DNA from: Thermoleophilaceae bacterium
GTDB lineage: Bacteria > Actinomycetota > Thermoleophilia > Solirubrobacterales > Thermoleophilaceae
DNA: 14,613 bases
Direction of reading: 5' to 3'
NCBI GenBank assembly: GCA_013812005.1
Contig: JACCUE010000095.1
Span: forward strand, 1 to 14,613
Each line of letters begins with the position of its first letter. The stretch's first letter is position 1. Under the pieces are notes generated by a model. The model did no database searches. It worked only from the letters and a program-made list of their open reading frames with translations, and was not told where the DNA came from. Below, piece after piece: positions 6,303 to 13,922 of this stretch. Position numbers and translations under genes: made by a program.

Positions 6303-7022
6303 TTGGCCACACGCGCAGCACTCATCACCGGCGGTTCGAGCGGGATAGGGCTCGCTATCGCCAGAGCCCTCGGCGAGGACGGCTACGGCATCACCGTCTC
6401 TGCGCGCCGCCCCGACAAGCTCGAGGGCGCCGCGCAGGAGCTGCGAGGCGCCGGGCTGGAGGTGCAGGCCGTACCGGCCAACATGTCCAACGAGGAGGAG
6501 ATCACAACCCTGGTGACCGGTCACCGGGAGCGTTTCGGGCGCCTGGACGTGCTCATCAACAACGCCGGGGTCGGCGTCGGCGGCGCGGTCGCCGACGCGG
6601 AGACCAAGAAGCTCGACATGCAGCTCGACGTGAACCTGCGCGCGGTCTACCTGACCGCTCGGGAGTGCATACCGATGCTCAAGGAGGCCGGCGCCGAGCA
6701 CGGGAAGGCGCTGATGGCGAACACCGCGTCGATCGCCGGCAAGTACGGCCAGGGCTGGCTGGCCGCGTACTCCGCCACCAAGTTCGGCGTCGTGGGCCTG
6801 ACGCAGGCGTTGCACAAGGAGCTGGCCTCCGAGGGCGTGCAGGTCACGGCGCTGTGCCCCGGCTTCGTGGCCACGGCCATGACCGACTGGGTCGAGGGGG
6901 TGCCCAAGGAGCAGATGATCCAGCCCGAGGACATCGCCGAGGGAATCCGCTACCTGCTGCGCACCTCGCCGGCGTGCATCGTGCCGGAGCTGCAGTTCAT
7001 CCGGCCCGCAGACAACATGTAG
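6303..7022 (+). CDS. Short-chain dehydrogenase/reductase (SDR)
   Basis: A 239-aa classical SDR, the usual family length. The nucleotide-binding motif TGGSSGIG is at 9-16 and NNAG at 86-89. The catalytic tetrad is visible as Asn111, Ser143, Tyr156 and Lys160 (YSATK), and the PGFVATAMT loop follows. It is a cytoplasmic NAD(P)-dependent oxidoreductase. An arginine pair after the second strand (SARRPDK) would favour NADP. The substrate is not predictable. It starts at TTG 6303, chosen because AGGAG (6293-6297) lies 5 bases upstream and the protein begins right at the first beta strand. The last 73 bases overlap the 3' end of the antisense gene at 6950-7552. Confidence 0.92.
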   Translation: MATRAALITGGSSGIGLAIARALGEDGYGITVSARRPDKLEGAAQELRGAGLEVQAVPANMSNEEEITTLVTGHRERFGRLDVLINNAGVGVGGAVADAETKKLDMQLDVNLRAVYLTARECIPMLKEAGAEHGKALMANTASIAGKYGQGWLAAYSATKFGVVGLTQALHKELASEGVQVTALCPGFVATAMTDWVEGVPKEQMIQPEDIAEGIRYLLRTSPACIVPELQFIRPADNM

Positions 7023-7552
7023 TCGAGCTCAGCCGACTCCGCCGGGCCGGCCGCCGGCGCTCGCTCTGGGCACTCGTCCGCTTCGTCCAGTCCGCGAAAG
7101 GCCTTTCGCCAGTCTCGAAGGGTCTGCATCGGCTTCGCTTCGTGCTCCTCGCGGCGGGCTCGCTCGATCTGGGCGGTTCGATGTGCCGTTATCGCGTCGG
7201 CCAGGAGGCGCTCCTCACGCTCGTGCTCGGTCGCGATGGTCGCCTCCAGCATCGTCCTCAGGGCACGCACCTCGCGGTCGGTGGCACGGCGGGGGCCGTC
7301 GCCGGCCCGGGTGTAGCGGTCCCAGGCCTCGGCGAAGCTGGCGAAGCTCGTGCGCCCGCCGTTGCGATGGGCGGCCAGCATCGGGCACACACCGCCGTCG
7401 CGATCGGTGTAGGCGCCGACGATGATGGGGTTCACCGCGAGGGCGTCGAGCATCGCCCGGCGGGTTGCCGCCGGCATGCGGTCGACCGCGATCCGCAGGT
7501 CGCGCGCTGGTCTGAGTGCTCGTCGCATTCGATCTTTCCCTCGCTTGCCCAT
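6950..7552 (-). CDS. Conserved-looking hypothetical protein, 200 aa
   Basis: A charged, soluble protein with no signal peptide or membrane segment. The N-terminal half contains what looks like a conserved core: RMPAATRRAMLDALAVN, then IIVGAYTDRDGGVCPML, AAHRNGGRTSF and FAEAWDRYTRA. I believe proteins with this core occur in related high-GC actinobacteria, but I cannot name a family. The middle (about 95-160) is rich in Glu/Arg and probably a long helix or coiled coil. The C-terminal 25 residues are encoded antisense to the SDR gene. Start: ATG 7552, or ATG 7528 (residue 9), which has GAGGG 9 bases upstream and would give 192 aa. It is divergent from the oxidoreductase at 7642 across 89 bases. 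Function unknown. Confidence 0.72.
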   Translation of the reverse strand: MGKRGKDRMRRALRPARDLRIAVDRMPAATRRAMLDALAVNPIIVGAYTDRDGGVCPMLAAHRNGGRTSFASFAEAWDRYTRAGDGPRRATDREVRALRTMLEATIATEHEREERLLADAITAHRTAQIERARREEHEAKPMQTLRDWRKAFRGLDEADECPERAPAAGPAESAELDYMLSAGRMNCSSGTMHAGEVRSR

Positions 7553-7572
7553 ACGATGCCGTCCCCCCGCCG

Positions 7573-7582
7573 GGACCGGTCC
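7573..7582. promoter_or_regulatory. 10-bp perfect palindrome in divergent intergenic region
   Basis: GGACCGGTCC is a perfect palindrome in the 89-base region between two divergent genes, so it is placed where an operator could control either. It is short for a regulator site and may be chance in G/C-rich DNA. No clear -35/-10 pair could be assigned nearby. Confidence 0.25.
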
Positions 7583-7641
7583 AGCGTAGGGCGGGGCGTC
7601 GGCTACTTCAAGGTCGTTCCTCGTGCTGAAAGGGGAGTTGC

Positions 7642-8682
7642 ATGCGGTTGGGTCTTCATGTGGGTTACTGGGGCCTCGGCCTGACCAGCGAGCAGCAGCT
7701 CGACATCGTGCGGGAAGCCGAGTCCGCGGGCTTTCACTCCGTGTGGGCGGCCGAGGCCTACGGCTCCGACACGGCCACCGTGCTGGCCTGGTTGGCGGCC
7801 AACACCGACCGGATCAAGGTGGGCTCGGCGATCTTTCAGATGCCGGGTCGGACCCCCGCGATGACCGCCATGACCGCGGCCACCCTGGACAACATCTCGG
7901 GCGGCCGGATGCTGCTGGGCATCGGCTCCTCCGGGCCTCAGGTGGCAGAGGGCTGGCACGGACAGCCGTTCGCCAGGCAGCTTCAGCGCACGCGCGAGTA
8001 CGTCGCGATCGTGCGCAAGGCACTCGCCAGGGAGAAGCTCGAGTTCGAGGGCGACGTCTACACCCTCCCGCTGCCCGACGGCCCCGGAAAGGCGCTCAAG
8101 CTCACCATCTCGCCGGTCCAGGATCGGATTCCGATCTACATCGCGGCCATCGGTCCCAAGAACACCCAGCTCACCGGCGAGATAGCCGACGGCTGGCTGC
8201 CCACCTTCTTCTCGCCCGAGCACGTGGGCGAGTTCCGCGCCCTGCTCGAGGAGGGCGCGGCGCGCGCGGACCCAGAGAAGGCGATCGACGACTCGTTCGA
8301 CATCGCCCCCAACGTGAACGTCTCGATCGACGAGGACGTGGATCGGGCCCGTGACGCCGTGCGCCCGCTGATCGCGCTCTACGTGGGCGGCATGGGCTCC
8401 AAGGACAAGAACTTCTACAACGCGCTGGTGCGCCGGTACGGGTTCGAGGACGCGGCCGACGAGGTCCAGGATCTCTATCTCTCCGGCAAGAGGGACGAGG
8501 CCGCGGCGGCGCTTCCCGCCGAGCTGATCGACCAGACCTCTCTGTGCGGACCGAAGGAGCTGGTGGCCGAGCGGCTGGCCGTGTACCGCGAAGCGGGCGT
8601 AGGCACCCTGATCTGCAGCCCGATGGCGTTCGACCCTGAAGAGCGCAAGCGCATGATCCGCGACCTGGCGGAGCTGGTCTGA
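7642..8682 (+). CDS. LLM-class (luciferase-like) F420-dependent oxidoreductase
   Basis: A 346-aa TIM-barrel protein of the luciferase-like monooxygenase superfamily. Typical blocks appear in order: the first strand MRLGLHVGYWG, EAESAGFHSVWAAEAYGSD, the strand IKVGSAIFQMPGRTP, AMTAATLDNISGGRMLLGIG, the PIYIAAIGPKNTQLTGEIADGWLP segment (shared by F420-binding members), and a C-terminal VAERLAVYREAGVGTL. In actinobacteria such proteins usually use coenzyme F420, though FMN cannot be excluded from sequence. The substrate is unknown. It starts at ATG 7642 with AGGGGAG (7631-7637) 4 bases upstream, a strong site. The glycosyltransferase gene starts 14 bases after its stop, so the two are probably co-transcribed and could act in one modification pathway. 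Confidence 0.9.
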   Translation: MRLGLHVGYWGLGLTSEQQLDIVREAESAGFHSVWAAEAYGSDTATVLAWLAANTDRIKVGSAIFQMPGRTPAMTAMTAATLDNISGGRMLLGIGSSGPQVAEGWHGQPFARQLQRTREYVAIVRKALAREKLEFEGDVYTLPLPDGPGKALKLTISPVQDRIPIYIAAIGPKNTQLTGEIADGWLPTFFSPEHVGEFRALLEEGAARADPEKAIDDSFDIAPNVNVSIDEDVDRARDAVRPLIALYVGGMGSKDKNFYNALVRRYGFEDAADEVQDLYLSGKRDEAAAALPAELIDQTSLCGPKELVAERLAVYREAGVGTLICSPMAFDPEERKRMIRDLAELV

Positions 8683-8696
8683 GAGGGAAGGGTCCG

Positions 8697-9878
8697 GTGC
8701 CGCGGCGGTACCTGCTCGCCGCGTTCGGTGACCCGGGGCACGCGTTTCCGGCCATCGCGCTCGGGCGGGCGCTGGTGGACCGGGGGCATGAGGTCTGCCT
8801 GCAGACGTGCAGCCGCTGGGCCGAACACGTGGAGCGCGAGGGCATGTCCTTCTCTCCCGCCCCCGAGTACGAGGTGTGGCCGCGGAAGGGGCTGGCTCCC
8901 TACGCGGCGGCGGTGCGCGCGGCGCGGGACACGATGCCTCTCATCGGAGAGTTCGATCCGCACGCCGTGGTGGCGGACATCCTCACCGTCGCCGGAGGGC
9001 TCGCGGCTCAGATGGCCGAGCGGCCCTGGGCCACGCTCATCCCCCATGTGCTGCCAACGTCGGAGGCCGGGCTGCCCCCCTACTCCGTGGGGGCGCGCCT
9101 GCCGCGCACGCCGCTGGGGTCGGCCGTTTGGAGGCTGGCCCAGCCGATCCTCTCGGGAGGCCAGGAGCGCGGGCGCAAAGAGCTGAACGGCGCGCGTGAA
9201 CGCGTGGGCCTGCCCGCGCTGGACTACGTCCACGGCGGCATCTCGCGCCGGCTGGCGATCGTGGCCACCCTCCCGCAACTCGAGTACCCGCGCCATGACC
9301 GCGACCCCTCCGTGCGAGTGACCGGGCCACTGCTGTGGGAGCAGGCCCACAGCGAGGTGGCCGAGCCGCCGCCGGGCGACGAGCCGCTGATCCTGATAGC
9401 TCCGAGCACGTCGCAGGACCCCGACCACCGGATGCTGCGAGCGGCGCTGCATGGGCTGGCCCGAGAGCCCGTCCGCATGCTCGCCACCACCAACCGGCGC
9501 GAGCCCGCCACACCACTGCCGGCCCCGCCCAACGCCCGGATCGTTGACTGGCTCTCCTACGCACGCTCGATGCCGGGCGGCGCGGCCGTGATCTGTCACG
9601 GCGGCCACGGCACGGTGGTGCGCTCACTGGCCTGCGGAGTGCCCGTGGTCGGCTGCCCCGAGGCTGGTGACATGGCCGAGAACGCGGCCCGCCTCTCCTG
9701 GTCGGGTACCGGGATCTCGCTGCCGCGGCGGCTGGTGACGCCGCGGGGGGTGCGCCTGGCTGTACGCAAGCTGCTGGCCGATCCCGGCTACGCGGACCGC
9801 GCGCAGGAGATGAAGGCCTGGGCGGAGCGTCACGACGGGGGCCAGGTGGCCGCCGAGGCGGTGGAGAGCCTCACCTAG
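8697..9878 (+). CDS. GT1-family (MGT-like) glycosyltransferase
   Basis: A 393-aa GT-B fold glycosyltransferase related to macrolide/UDP-glycosyl transferases. The N-terminal domain starts with YLLAAFGDPGHAFPAIALGRAL, in which His15 is at the position of the catalytic base. The C-terminal donor-binding domain contains ICHGGHGTVVRSLACGVPVV (Cys300, His301, His304) followed by PEAGDMAENAARL, the usual nucleotide-sugar site. No signal peptide or membrane segment is seen. It would transfer a sugar from an NDP-sugar to a small hydrophobic acceptor; sugar and acceptor are unknown. It starts at GTG 8697 with GGGAAGG ending 4 bases upstream. It follows the luciferase-like gene by 14 bases. The end of the gene faces a tRNA on the other strand. 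Confidence 0.9.
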   Translation: MPRRYLLAAFGDPGHAFPAIALGRALVDRGHEVCLQTCSRWAEHVEREGMSFSPAPEYEVWPRKGLAPYAAAVRAARDTMPLIGEFDPHAVVADILTVAGGLAAQMAERPWATLIPHVLPTSEAGLPPYSVGARLPRTPLGSAVWRLAQPILSGGQERGRKELNGARERVGLPALDYVHGGISRRLAIVATLPQLEYPRHDRDPSVRVTGPLLWEQAHSEVAEPPPGDEPLILIAPSTSQDPDHRMLRAALHGLAREPVRMLATTNRREPATPLPAPPNARIVDWLSYARSMPGGAAVICHGGHGTVVRSLACGVPVVGCPEAGDMAENAARLSWSGTGISLPRRLVTPRGVRLAVRKLLADPGYADRAQEMKAWAERHDGGQVAAEAVESLT

Positions 9879-9924
9879 ATCGTCCCTCCGTAGGAAGGTT
9901 CGCGAGCCCGTTCGGGCGCTCCAG

Positions 9925-9997
9925 CTCCGGGGGTGGGACTCGAACCCACAACCTATCGATTAACAGTCGATCGCTCCGCCAATTGAGCTACCCCGGA
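9925..9997 (-). tRNA. tRNA-Asn (GUU anticodon)
   Basis: A complete 73-base cloverleaf on the minus strand. It has an acceptor TCCGGGG with CCCCGGA, the D-arm in TAGCTCAATTGGCGGAGC, and an anticodon stem ATCGA/TCGAT with loop CTGTTAA and GUU at 9964-9962. The T-arm is GTGGG-TTCGAGT-CCCAC and the discriminator is G. CCA is not encoded. It lies about 80 bases downstream of rpoD on the same strand. Confidence 0.97.
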
Positions 9998-10014
9998 TCA
10001 CTATGGGGTCCTAC

Positions 10015-10035
10015 CCGCTCCGGTGCTCCGAGCGG
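10015..10035 (-). terminator. Hairpin 2 downstream of rpoD
   Basis: CCGCTC (10015-10020) pairs with GAGCGG (10030-10035) around a nine-base loop. It follows the first hairpin and precedes tRNA-Asn. No T-run follows, so it may act in RNA processing or Rho-linked termination, or be chance in G/C-rich DNA. Confidence 0.3.
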
Positions 10036-10039
10036 CCGG

Positions 10040-10071
10040 GGTCACGATAGCCGCCTCGCTCCCGCGTGACC
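10040..10071 (-). terminator. Hairpin 1 downstream of rpoD
   Basis: GGTCACG (10040-10046) and CGTGACC (10065-10071) form a perfect 7-bp stem with an 18-base loop starting 8 bases after the rpoD stop. It is not followed by uridines, so it is not a classical intrinsic terminator. It could protect the 3' end of the dgt-dnaG-rpoD transcript. Confidence 0.35.
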
Positions 10072-10078
10072 GCCTCGC

Positions 10079-11032
10079 CTAGTGCTCCTCCCCCATCCCG
10101 TGCAGGCTGTCCGCCTGCCCGGAGCTCTTCAGCATCTGCAGGGTCTTGACCTCGATCTGGCGCACGCGCTCGCGGGTCAGGCCCACGTGCCTGCCGATGT
10201 CCTCGAGGGTCATCGGGCCCTCGGGGTCCAGCCCGTAGCGCAGCTCGATCACGCGCCGCTCGCGGTAGGGCAGCCGGGCAAGGAGGTCTTGGACATCCGC
10301 GTCGCGCATCAGCACGGCGACCTGCTCGTCGGGGCGGTCGCGCGGCTCGTCGCGAATGAACTCGCCGAGCGAAGCCGAGTCCTCGATGCCGCCCACGGGC
10401 GCCTCGAGGGAGACCGGCTCCTGGCCGATCTTCAGCAACTCCTTGACCTTCTCGACCTCCATCTCGACCACCACGGCGATCTCCGCGGGCGTCGGGTCTC
10501 GCTCGAGCTCCTGGGACAGCTGGCGCCGCGCGTGGGCCACCCGGTTCATCCGCTCGACCATGTGCACCGGGATCCGGATCGTGCGAGCCTGGTCGGCCAG
10601 CGAGCGCGTCATCGACTGGCGGATCCACCAGGTGGCGTAGGTGGAGAACTTGAAGCCGCGGCGCCAGTCGAACTTCTCGACCGCCCGGATCAGCCCCATG
10701 TTGCCCTCCTGGATCAGGTCCAGCAGGCTGAGGCCGCGGCCCTGGTAGCGCTTGGCCACCGAGACCACGAGCCGCAGGTTGGCTTCGATCAAGGCGTTCT
10801 TGGCTCCCATGTCATTCTGCTCGACGCGCTTGGCCAGCCGCACCTCGTCCTGCTTCGTGAGCAGAGAGACCCGCCCTATGTTCTGCAGGTAGAGCCGCAC
10901 GGCGTCCTCCACGCCGCCCTCCGGAGCAGCCACCGGAAGCCCCGCGCTGACCACGCCGCCCTCGTCGAAGTGGTCGTAGGCGTCGGCCTTCCCGCCGGCC
11001 TCGGGATCGCGGTCGTCCGTCGGTTCGCTCAC
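10079..11032 (-). CDS. rpoD: Principal-type RNA polymerase sigma factor (sigma-70)
   Basis: A 317-aa sigma-70 family protein that directs RNA polymerase to promoters. Region 1.2 is VEDAVRLYLQNIGRVSLLT (41-59). Region 2 spans about 84-145, with LLDLIQEGNMGLIRAVEKFD, FKFSTYATWWIRQSMTRSLA and the ARTIRIPVHMVE stretch. Region 3 covers about 150-230. Region 4 is LPYRERRVIELRYG to the helix-turn-helix LEDIGRHVGLTRERVRQIE (about 254-294). The acidic N-terminal 40 residues are short and there is no large region 1.1 domain. The strong region 2 match to housekeeping sigma factors and the link to dnaG favour the primary factor. A group 2 (SigB-like) paralogue is possible. The GTG start overlaps the dnaG stop as GTGA, so translation is probably coupled. 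Confidence 0.93.
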   Translation of the reverse strand: MSEPTDDRDPEAGGKADAYDHFDEGGVVSAGLPVAAPEGGVEDAVRLYLQNIGRVSLLTKQDEVRLAKRVEQNDMGAKNALIEANLRLVVSVAKRYQGRGLSLLDLIQEGNMGLIRAVEKFDWRRGFKFSTYATWWIRQSMTRSLADQARTIRIPVHMVERMNRVAHARRQLSQELERDPTPAEIAVVVEMEVEKVKELLKIGQEPVSLEAPVGGIEDSASLGEFIRDEPRDRPDEQVAVLMRDADVQDLLARLPYRERRVIELRYGLDPEGPMTLEDIGRHVGLTRERVRQIEVKTLQMLKSSGQADSLHGMGEEH

Positions 11033-12825
11033 GTGGCCTGCCCCATCACGCTGCTCATCTCATCAAACACCTGGCGCTTGGCGAGCGCCAGCCGGCCCTG
11101 CTCGGTGAAGTCGCCGGCCTCGCGGGCGCGGCGTAGGTCGCGCTCGATGCGTTTGAGCTCGAGCGCCAAGAAGCTCATCCGCAGCGAATCGTCACCCTTC
11201 GGCGGGTCGTTGTCAGCCTCGAGAGCGATGCCGGCGACCATCTCGTCGAGTTGGGCGTCGCCGCTGGGGAGCCCGGCCAGCGGGTCGTGGAAGTGGTCGG
11301 TGAGGTAGTCGCGGGCACGGCGGGTGAGGCTCGAGGAGAAGTGATCGGGAACGAGCCGGGCGAGATGCTCTCGGCCGAGAGGCCCGGCAGCCAGGCAGAG
11401 GGCGAGGAAGACTCGCTCCGCGCCCAGCGAGGCCGCGCCGGGCGTGCCCGGGCGAGGCGCCGCGGCTCGCGGAGCCTGAGGTTTGGGGGCCTCCGGCGCG
11501 GAGGGTACGGACGGCGTCCCGGCAGACCCGCCGACGGCGGTGACGAAATGGGGCGCGATGTCGAGGCGATCAGCGACCTTCCCCACGAGGTGATCCCGGC
11601 GGGCGCTGCGCTGGGGGGTCGCGGCGATCAGGTCGCGGGCCTCCGCGAGCGCCCGGTCTCTGCCCTCCGGGGTGTCGAGGTCGGCGGCATCCAACACTCT
11701 CTCCACCTCGAACTCAACCACAGACAGGGCCTTGGTGAGAAGGGACACGATCGCCTCCGGCCCGCCGTCGGTCACCAGCTCGGCCGGGTCGGTGCCCTCC
11801 GGCATCTGCACCACCCGCAGTCCCACGTTGCGCTCCTCGGCCATGCGCGCGGCCCTGAGCATCGCGTCACGACCGGCGCGATCGGCGTCCAGGGCCAGGA
11901 ACACCGTGCCCTGCTCGCCCGCCGTGCGGGCCAGCTCGCCCAGCTGCTCGCCCGTGAAGGCCGTGCCCATGATCGCCACGCTGTCCTCCACGCCCGCCTG
12001 GTGCAGGGCCAGCACGTCGGTGTAGCCCTCGACGACAACCACCCGTCCGGACTTGGCGACGGCGCCCCGCGCGCGGTCCATCCCGAACAGGAGGCGGCCC
12101 TTGTGGTAGAGCTCGCCCTCGGGGGTGTTCACGTACTTGGCGCCCTGATCCTCGCGCATCGCCCGCGCCCCGAAGCCCAGCACCCGCCCGCGGGAGTCGG
12201 CCAGCGGAAAGGTGATCCGCTCGCGAAACCAGTCGTATATGCCGCCGCCCCGCCCGCGTCGAGCGAGCCCGGCGGCCAGCAGCTCGTCGGGCTTGAAGCC
12301 GTCCCGCTGGGCGCCCATCAGCACCCGGTCCCAGGCCTTGGGTGCATAGCCGACGCGAAAAGTGCGCAGGACCTCCTCGGAGAGCCCGCGCGAGGCGAGG
12401 TAGTCGCGCGCGCGGCGGGCCTCGGCCGCGCCCCACAGATAGTTGGCGTAGAAGCCGGCGGTGCGGTCGAGCAGCGCGAGCAGGCGCTCCCTGTGACGGC
12501 GCCGTTCCTCCTCCCGGGGATCCTCGCGGTCACGCTCGAGCTCGATGCCGGCATCCTGGGCCAGCTGCTCCACCGCCTCTGGGAAGGGCAGGCCCTCGGT
12601 CTCCATCACGAACTCGATCGTGTCGCCGCCCTTGCCACAACCGAAGCAGTGGTAGAGGCCCCGCTCGGCGTCCAGGGAGAACGAGGGGGTGCGCTCTTCG
12701 TGGAAAGGACAGAGACCCACGTAGCGCGAGCCCACCCGGCGGAGGTCGGTGCGCCGCGAGACGATCGCCACGGTGTCGACCGACTCCCGGAGCCGTTCGA
12801 TCGAATCCTGCGTGTAGCGGGCCAT
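11029..12825 (-). CDS. dnaG: DNA primase
   Basis: DnaG makes RNA primers for replication. From the ATG at 12825 the protein has 598 residues. The N-terminal zinc-binding domain shows CPFH (Cys39, His42) and CFGC (Cys60, Cys63). The RNA polymerase core follows with RITFPLADSRGRVLGFGAR, AKYVNTPE and LFGMDRAR. The TOPRIM motifs are VVVVEGYTDVLALHQAG and LALDADRAGRDA. A Pro/Ala-rich linker (around 445-475) leads to a C-terminal helical domain expected to contact the DnaB helicase. Ten codons upstream, a further in-frame start exists (12855), but it lies inside dgt and MARYTQDSIERLRE is the usual family start. It is preceded by dgt (gap of 8 bases) and overlaps rpoD by 4. Confidence 0.96.
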   Translation of the reverse strand: MARYTQDSIERLRESVDTVAIVSRRTDLRRVGSRYVGLCPFHEERTPSFSLDAERGLYHCFGCGKGGDTIEFVMETEGLPFPEAVEQLAQDAGIELERDREDPREEERRRHRERLLALLDRTAGFYANYLWGAAEARRARDYLASRGLSEEVLRTFRVGYAPKAWDRVLMGAQRDGFKPDELLAAGLARRGRGGGIYDWFRERITFPLADSRGRVLGFGARAMREDQGAKYVNTPEGELYHKGRLLFGMDRARGAVAKSGRVVVVEGYTDVLALHQAGVEDSVAIMGTAFTGEQLGELARTAGEQGTVFLALDADRAGRDAMLRAARMAEERNVGLRVVQMPEGTDPAELVTDGGPEAIVSLLTKALSVVEFEVERVLDAADLDTPEGRDRALAEARDLIAATPQRSARRDHLVGKVADRLDIAPHFVTAVGGSAGTPSVPSAPEAPKPQAPRAAAPRPGTPGAASLGAERVFLALCLAAGPLGREHLARLVPDHFSSSLTRRARDYLTDHFHDPLAGLPSGDAQLDEMVAGIALEADNDPPKGDDSLRMSFLALELKRIERDLRRAREAGDFTEQGRLALAKRQVFDEMSSVMGQAT

Positions 12826-12833
12826 GGTTGCTT

Positions 12834-13838
12834 CTAGAAGCCCTGGGGCACACACAGGTCGGAGAACACACGGATGGCGTAGCGGTCGGTCATACCCGCC
12901 AGGTAGTCCACCACGCGCTCGTGGTCGGCCGCATCCGGGGTCAGCGCGGGCGGGAGGTTCTCGGCGTAGTGTGAGAAGAGGGAGCGCAGCATCCGCTCGA
13001 CGCGAAGACGCTCGCGCTGAGCCTCCGGTCCCAGGTACACATGGCCGAACATGAACTCCCGAAGGCGCAGCATCGCGCCGCCGACCTCCGCGCCCTGCAC
13101 GATGTCATCGGCCTCCTCCGAGCGCGCCAGGAGGTCGCGCATCAGCGTCTCGATGCGTGCCGAGCCAGTCTTCCCGAGGAGGCCGATCTCGTCCGCCGGA
13201 AGGTCCTCGAAGGAGATCACCCCCGCCCTGATGGCGTCGTCGATGTCGTGGTTGATGTAGGCGATGCGGTCCACGATCCGCACGATCCGCCCCTCGAGGC
13301 TGGCGGGGCGGTCCGGTCCGGTGTGGTTGAGGATCCCGTCGCGCACCTGCTCGGTGAGATTGAGGTCCTCGAGATGCTCGACCATCCGGAGCGAGTGGTG
13401 GTTGTGGCGGAAGCGCAACCCGTAGCGTTCCTGAAGGCACTCGTCGAGCACCGCCTCCCCGATGTGGCCGAAGGGTGGATGCCCGAGATCGTGGCCGAGG
13501 CCGACCGCCTCGGTGAGGTCCTCGTTGAGGCGCAGAGCACGGGCCGCGTTGCGCGCGATGCCGCACGCCTCGAGGGTGTGTGTCAGCCGGGTGCGGTAAT
13601 GGTCGCCCTCGGGCGAGATGAACACCTGGGTCTTGTGCTTCAGCCGGCGGAAGGCCTTGGTGTGCACGATCCGGTCGCGGTCGCGCTGGAACGGCGTGCG
13701 GTGCTCTGAGTCCTCCTCAGGACGGGCGCGACGAGCCGGATACGCATGGGCCGCGCGAAGGGACAGCTCGTCGCGCTCCCGCCGGGCCATGCGCTCGGCG
13801 AACACCGACACTCGACCGCTCGTGCTCGGAGCCTCCAC
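12834..13838 (-). CDS. dgt: dGTP triphosphohydrolase-like HD protein
   Basis: A 334-aa HD-domain phosphohydrolase of the dGTPase family, which splits dNTPs to nucleoside and triphosphate. The signature order is present: RTPFQRDRDRIVHTKAFRRL, KTQVF, RTRLTHTLE (His87), GHDLGHPPFGH (His116-Asp117) and the distal INHDIDDA. H...HD...D would bind the metal. The start is uncertain: GTG 13838 gives 334 aa, and an ATG at residue 17 (MARRERDELS) or a GTG near residue 10 are alternatives, none with a clear ribosome binding site. It is the first gene of the dgt-dnaG-rpoD block; dnaG starts 8 bases after its TAG. The promoter should lie in the 84 bases upstream, but I could not assign one. Confidence 0.93.
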   Translation of the reverse strand: MEAPSTSGRVSVFAERMARRERDELSLRAAHAYPARRARPEEDSEHRTPFQRDRDRIVHTKAFRRLKHKTQVFISPEGDHYRTRLTHTLEACGIARNAARALRLNEDLTEAVGLGHDLGHPPFGHIGEAVLDECLQERYGLRFRHNHHSLRMVEHLEDLNLTEQVRDGILNHTGPDRPASLEGRIVRIVDRIAYINHDIDDAIRAGVISFEDLPADEIGLLGKTGSARIETLMRDLLARSEEADDIVQGAEVGGAMLRLREFMFGHVYLGPEAQRERLRVERMLRSLFSHYAENLPPALTPDAADHERVVDYLAGMTDRYAIRVFSDLCVPQGF

Positions 13839-13922
13839 GGGACCATTCTCTCAGGCGAAGTCAGTCAGACGGGAGACGCACTGTGACGCCAGACGACATT
13901 CTCCGCACCGAGCGGCGACCCT

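Noticed and set aside
5384..7684. 766-codon open frame on the plus strand
   Set aside because: It is antisense to the lipoprotein and out of frame with the SDR and the 200-aa gene. The translation is Arg/Gly/His-rich with no motifs. Long shadow frames are expected in this G/C-rich DNA.
9910..9921. GCCCGTTCGGGC hairpin between the glycosyltransferase gene and tRNA-Asn
   Set aside because: Short stem with no T-run on either strand; not enough to call a terminator.
10082..11308. 408-codon open frame antisense to rpoD
   Set aside because: The sigma factor has every expected region; the antisense product is Leu/Asp/His-rich shadow sequence.
11251..12837. 528-codon open frame antisense to dnaG
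   Set aside because: DnaG on the other strand has all zinc and TOPRIM motifs; the antisense product is low-complexity and motif-free.
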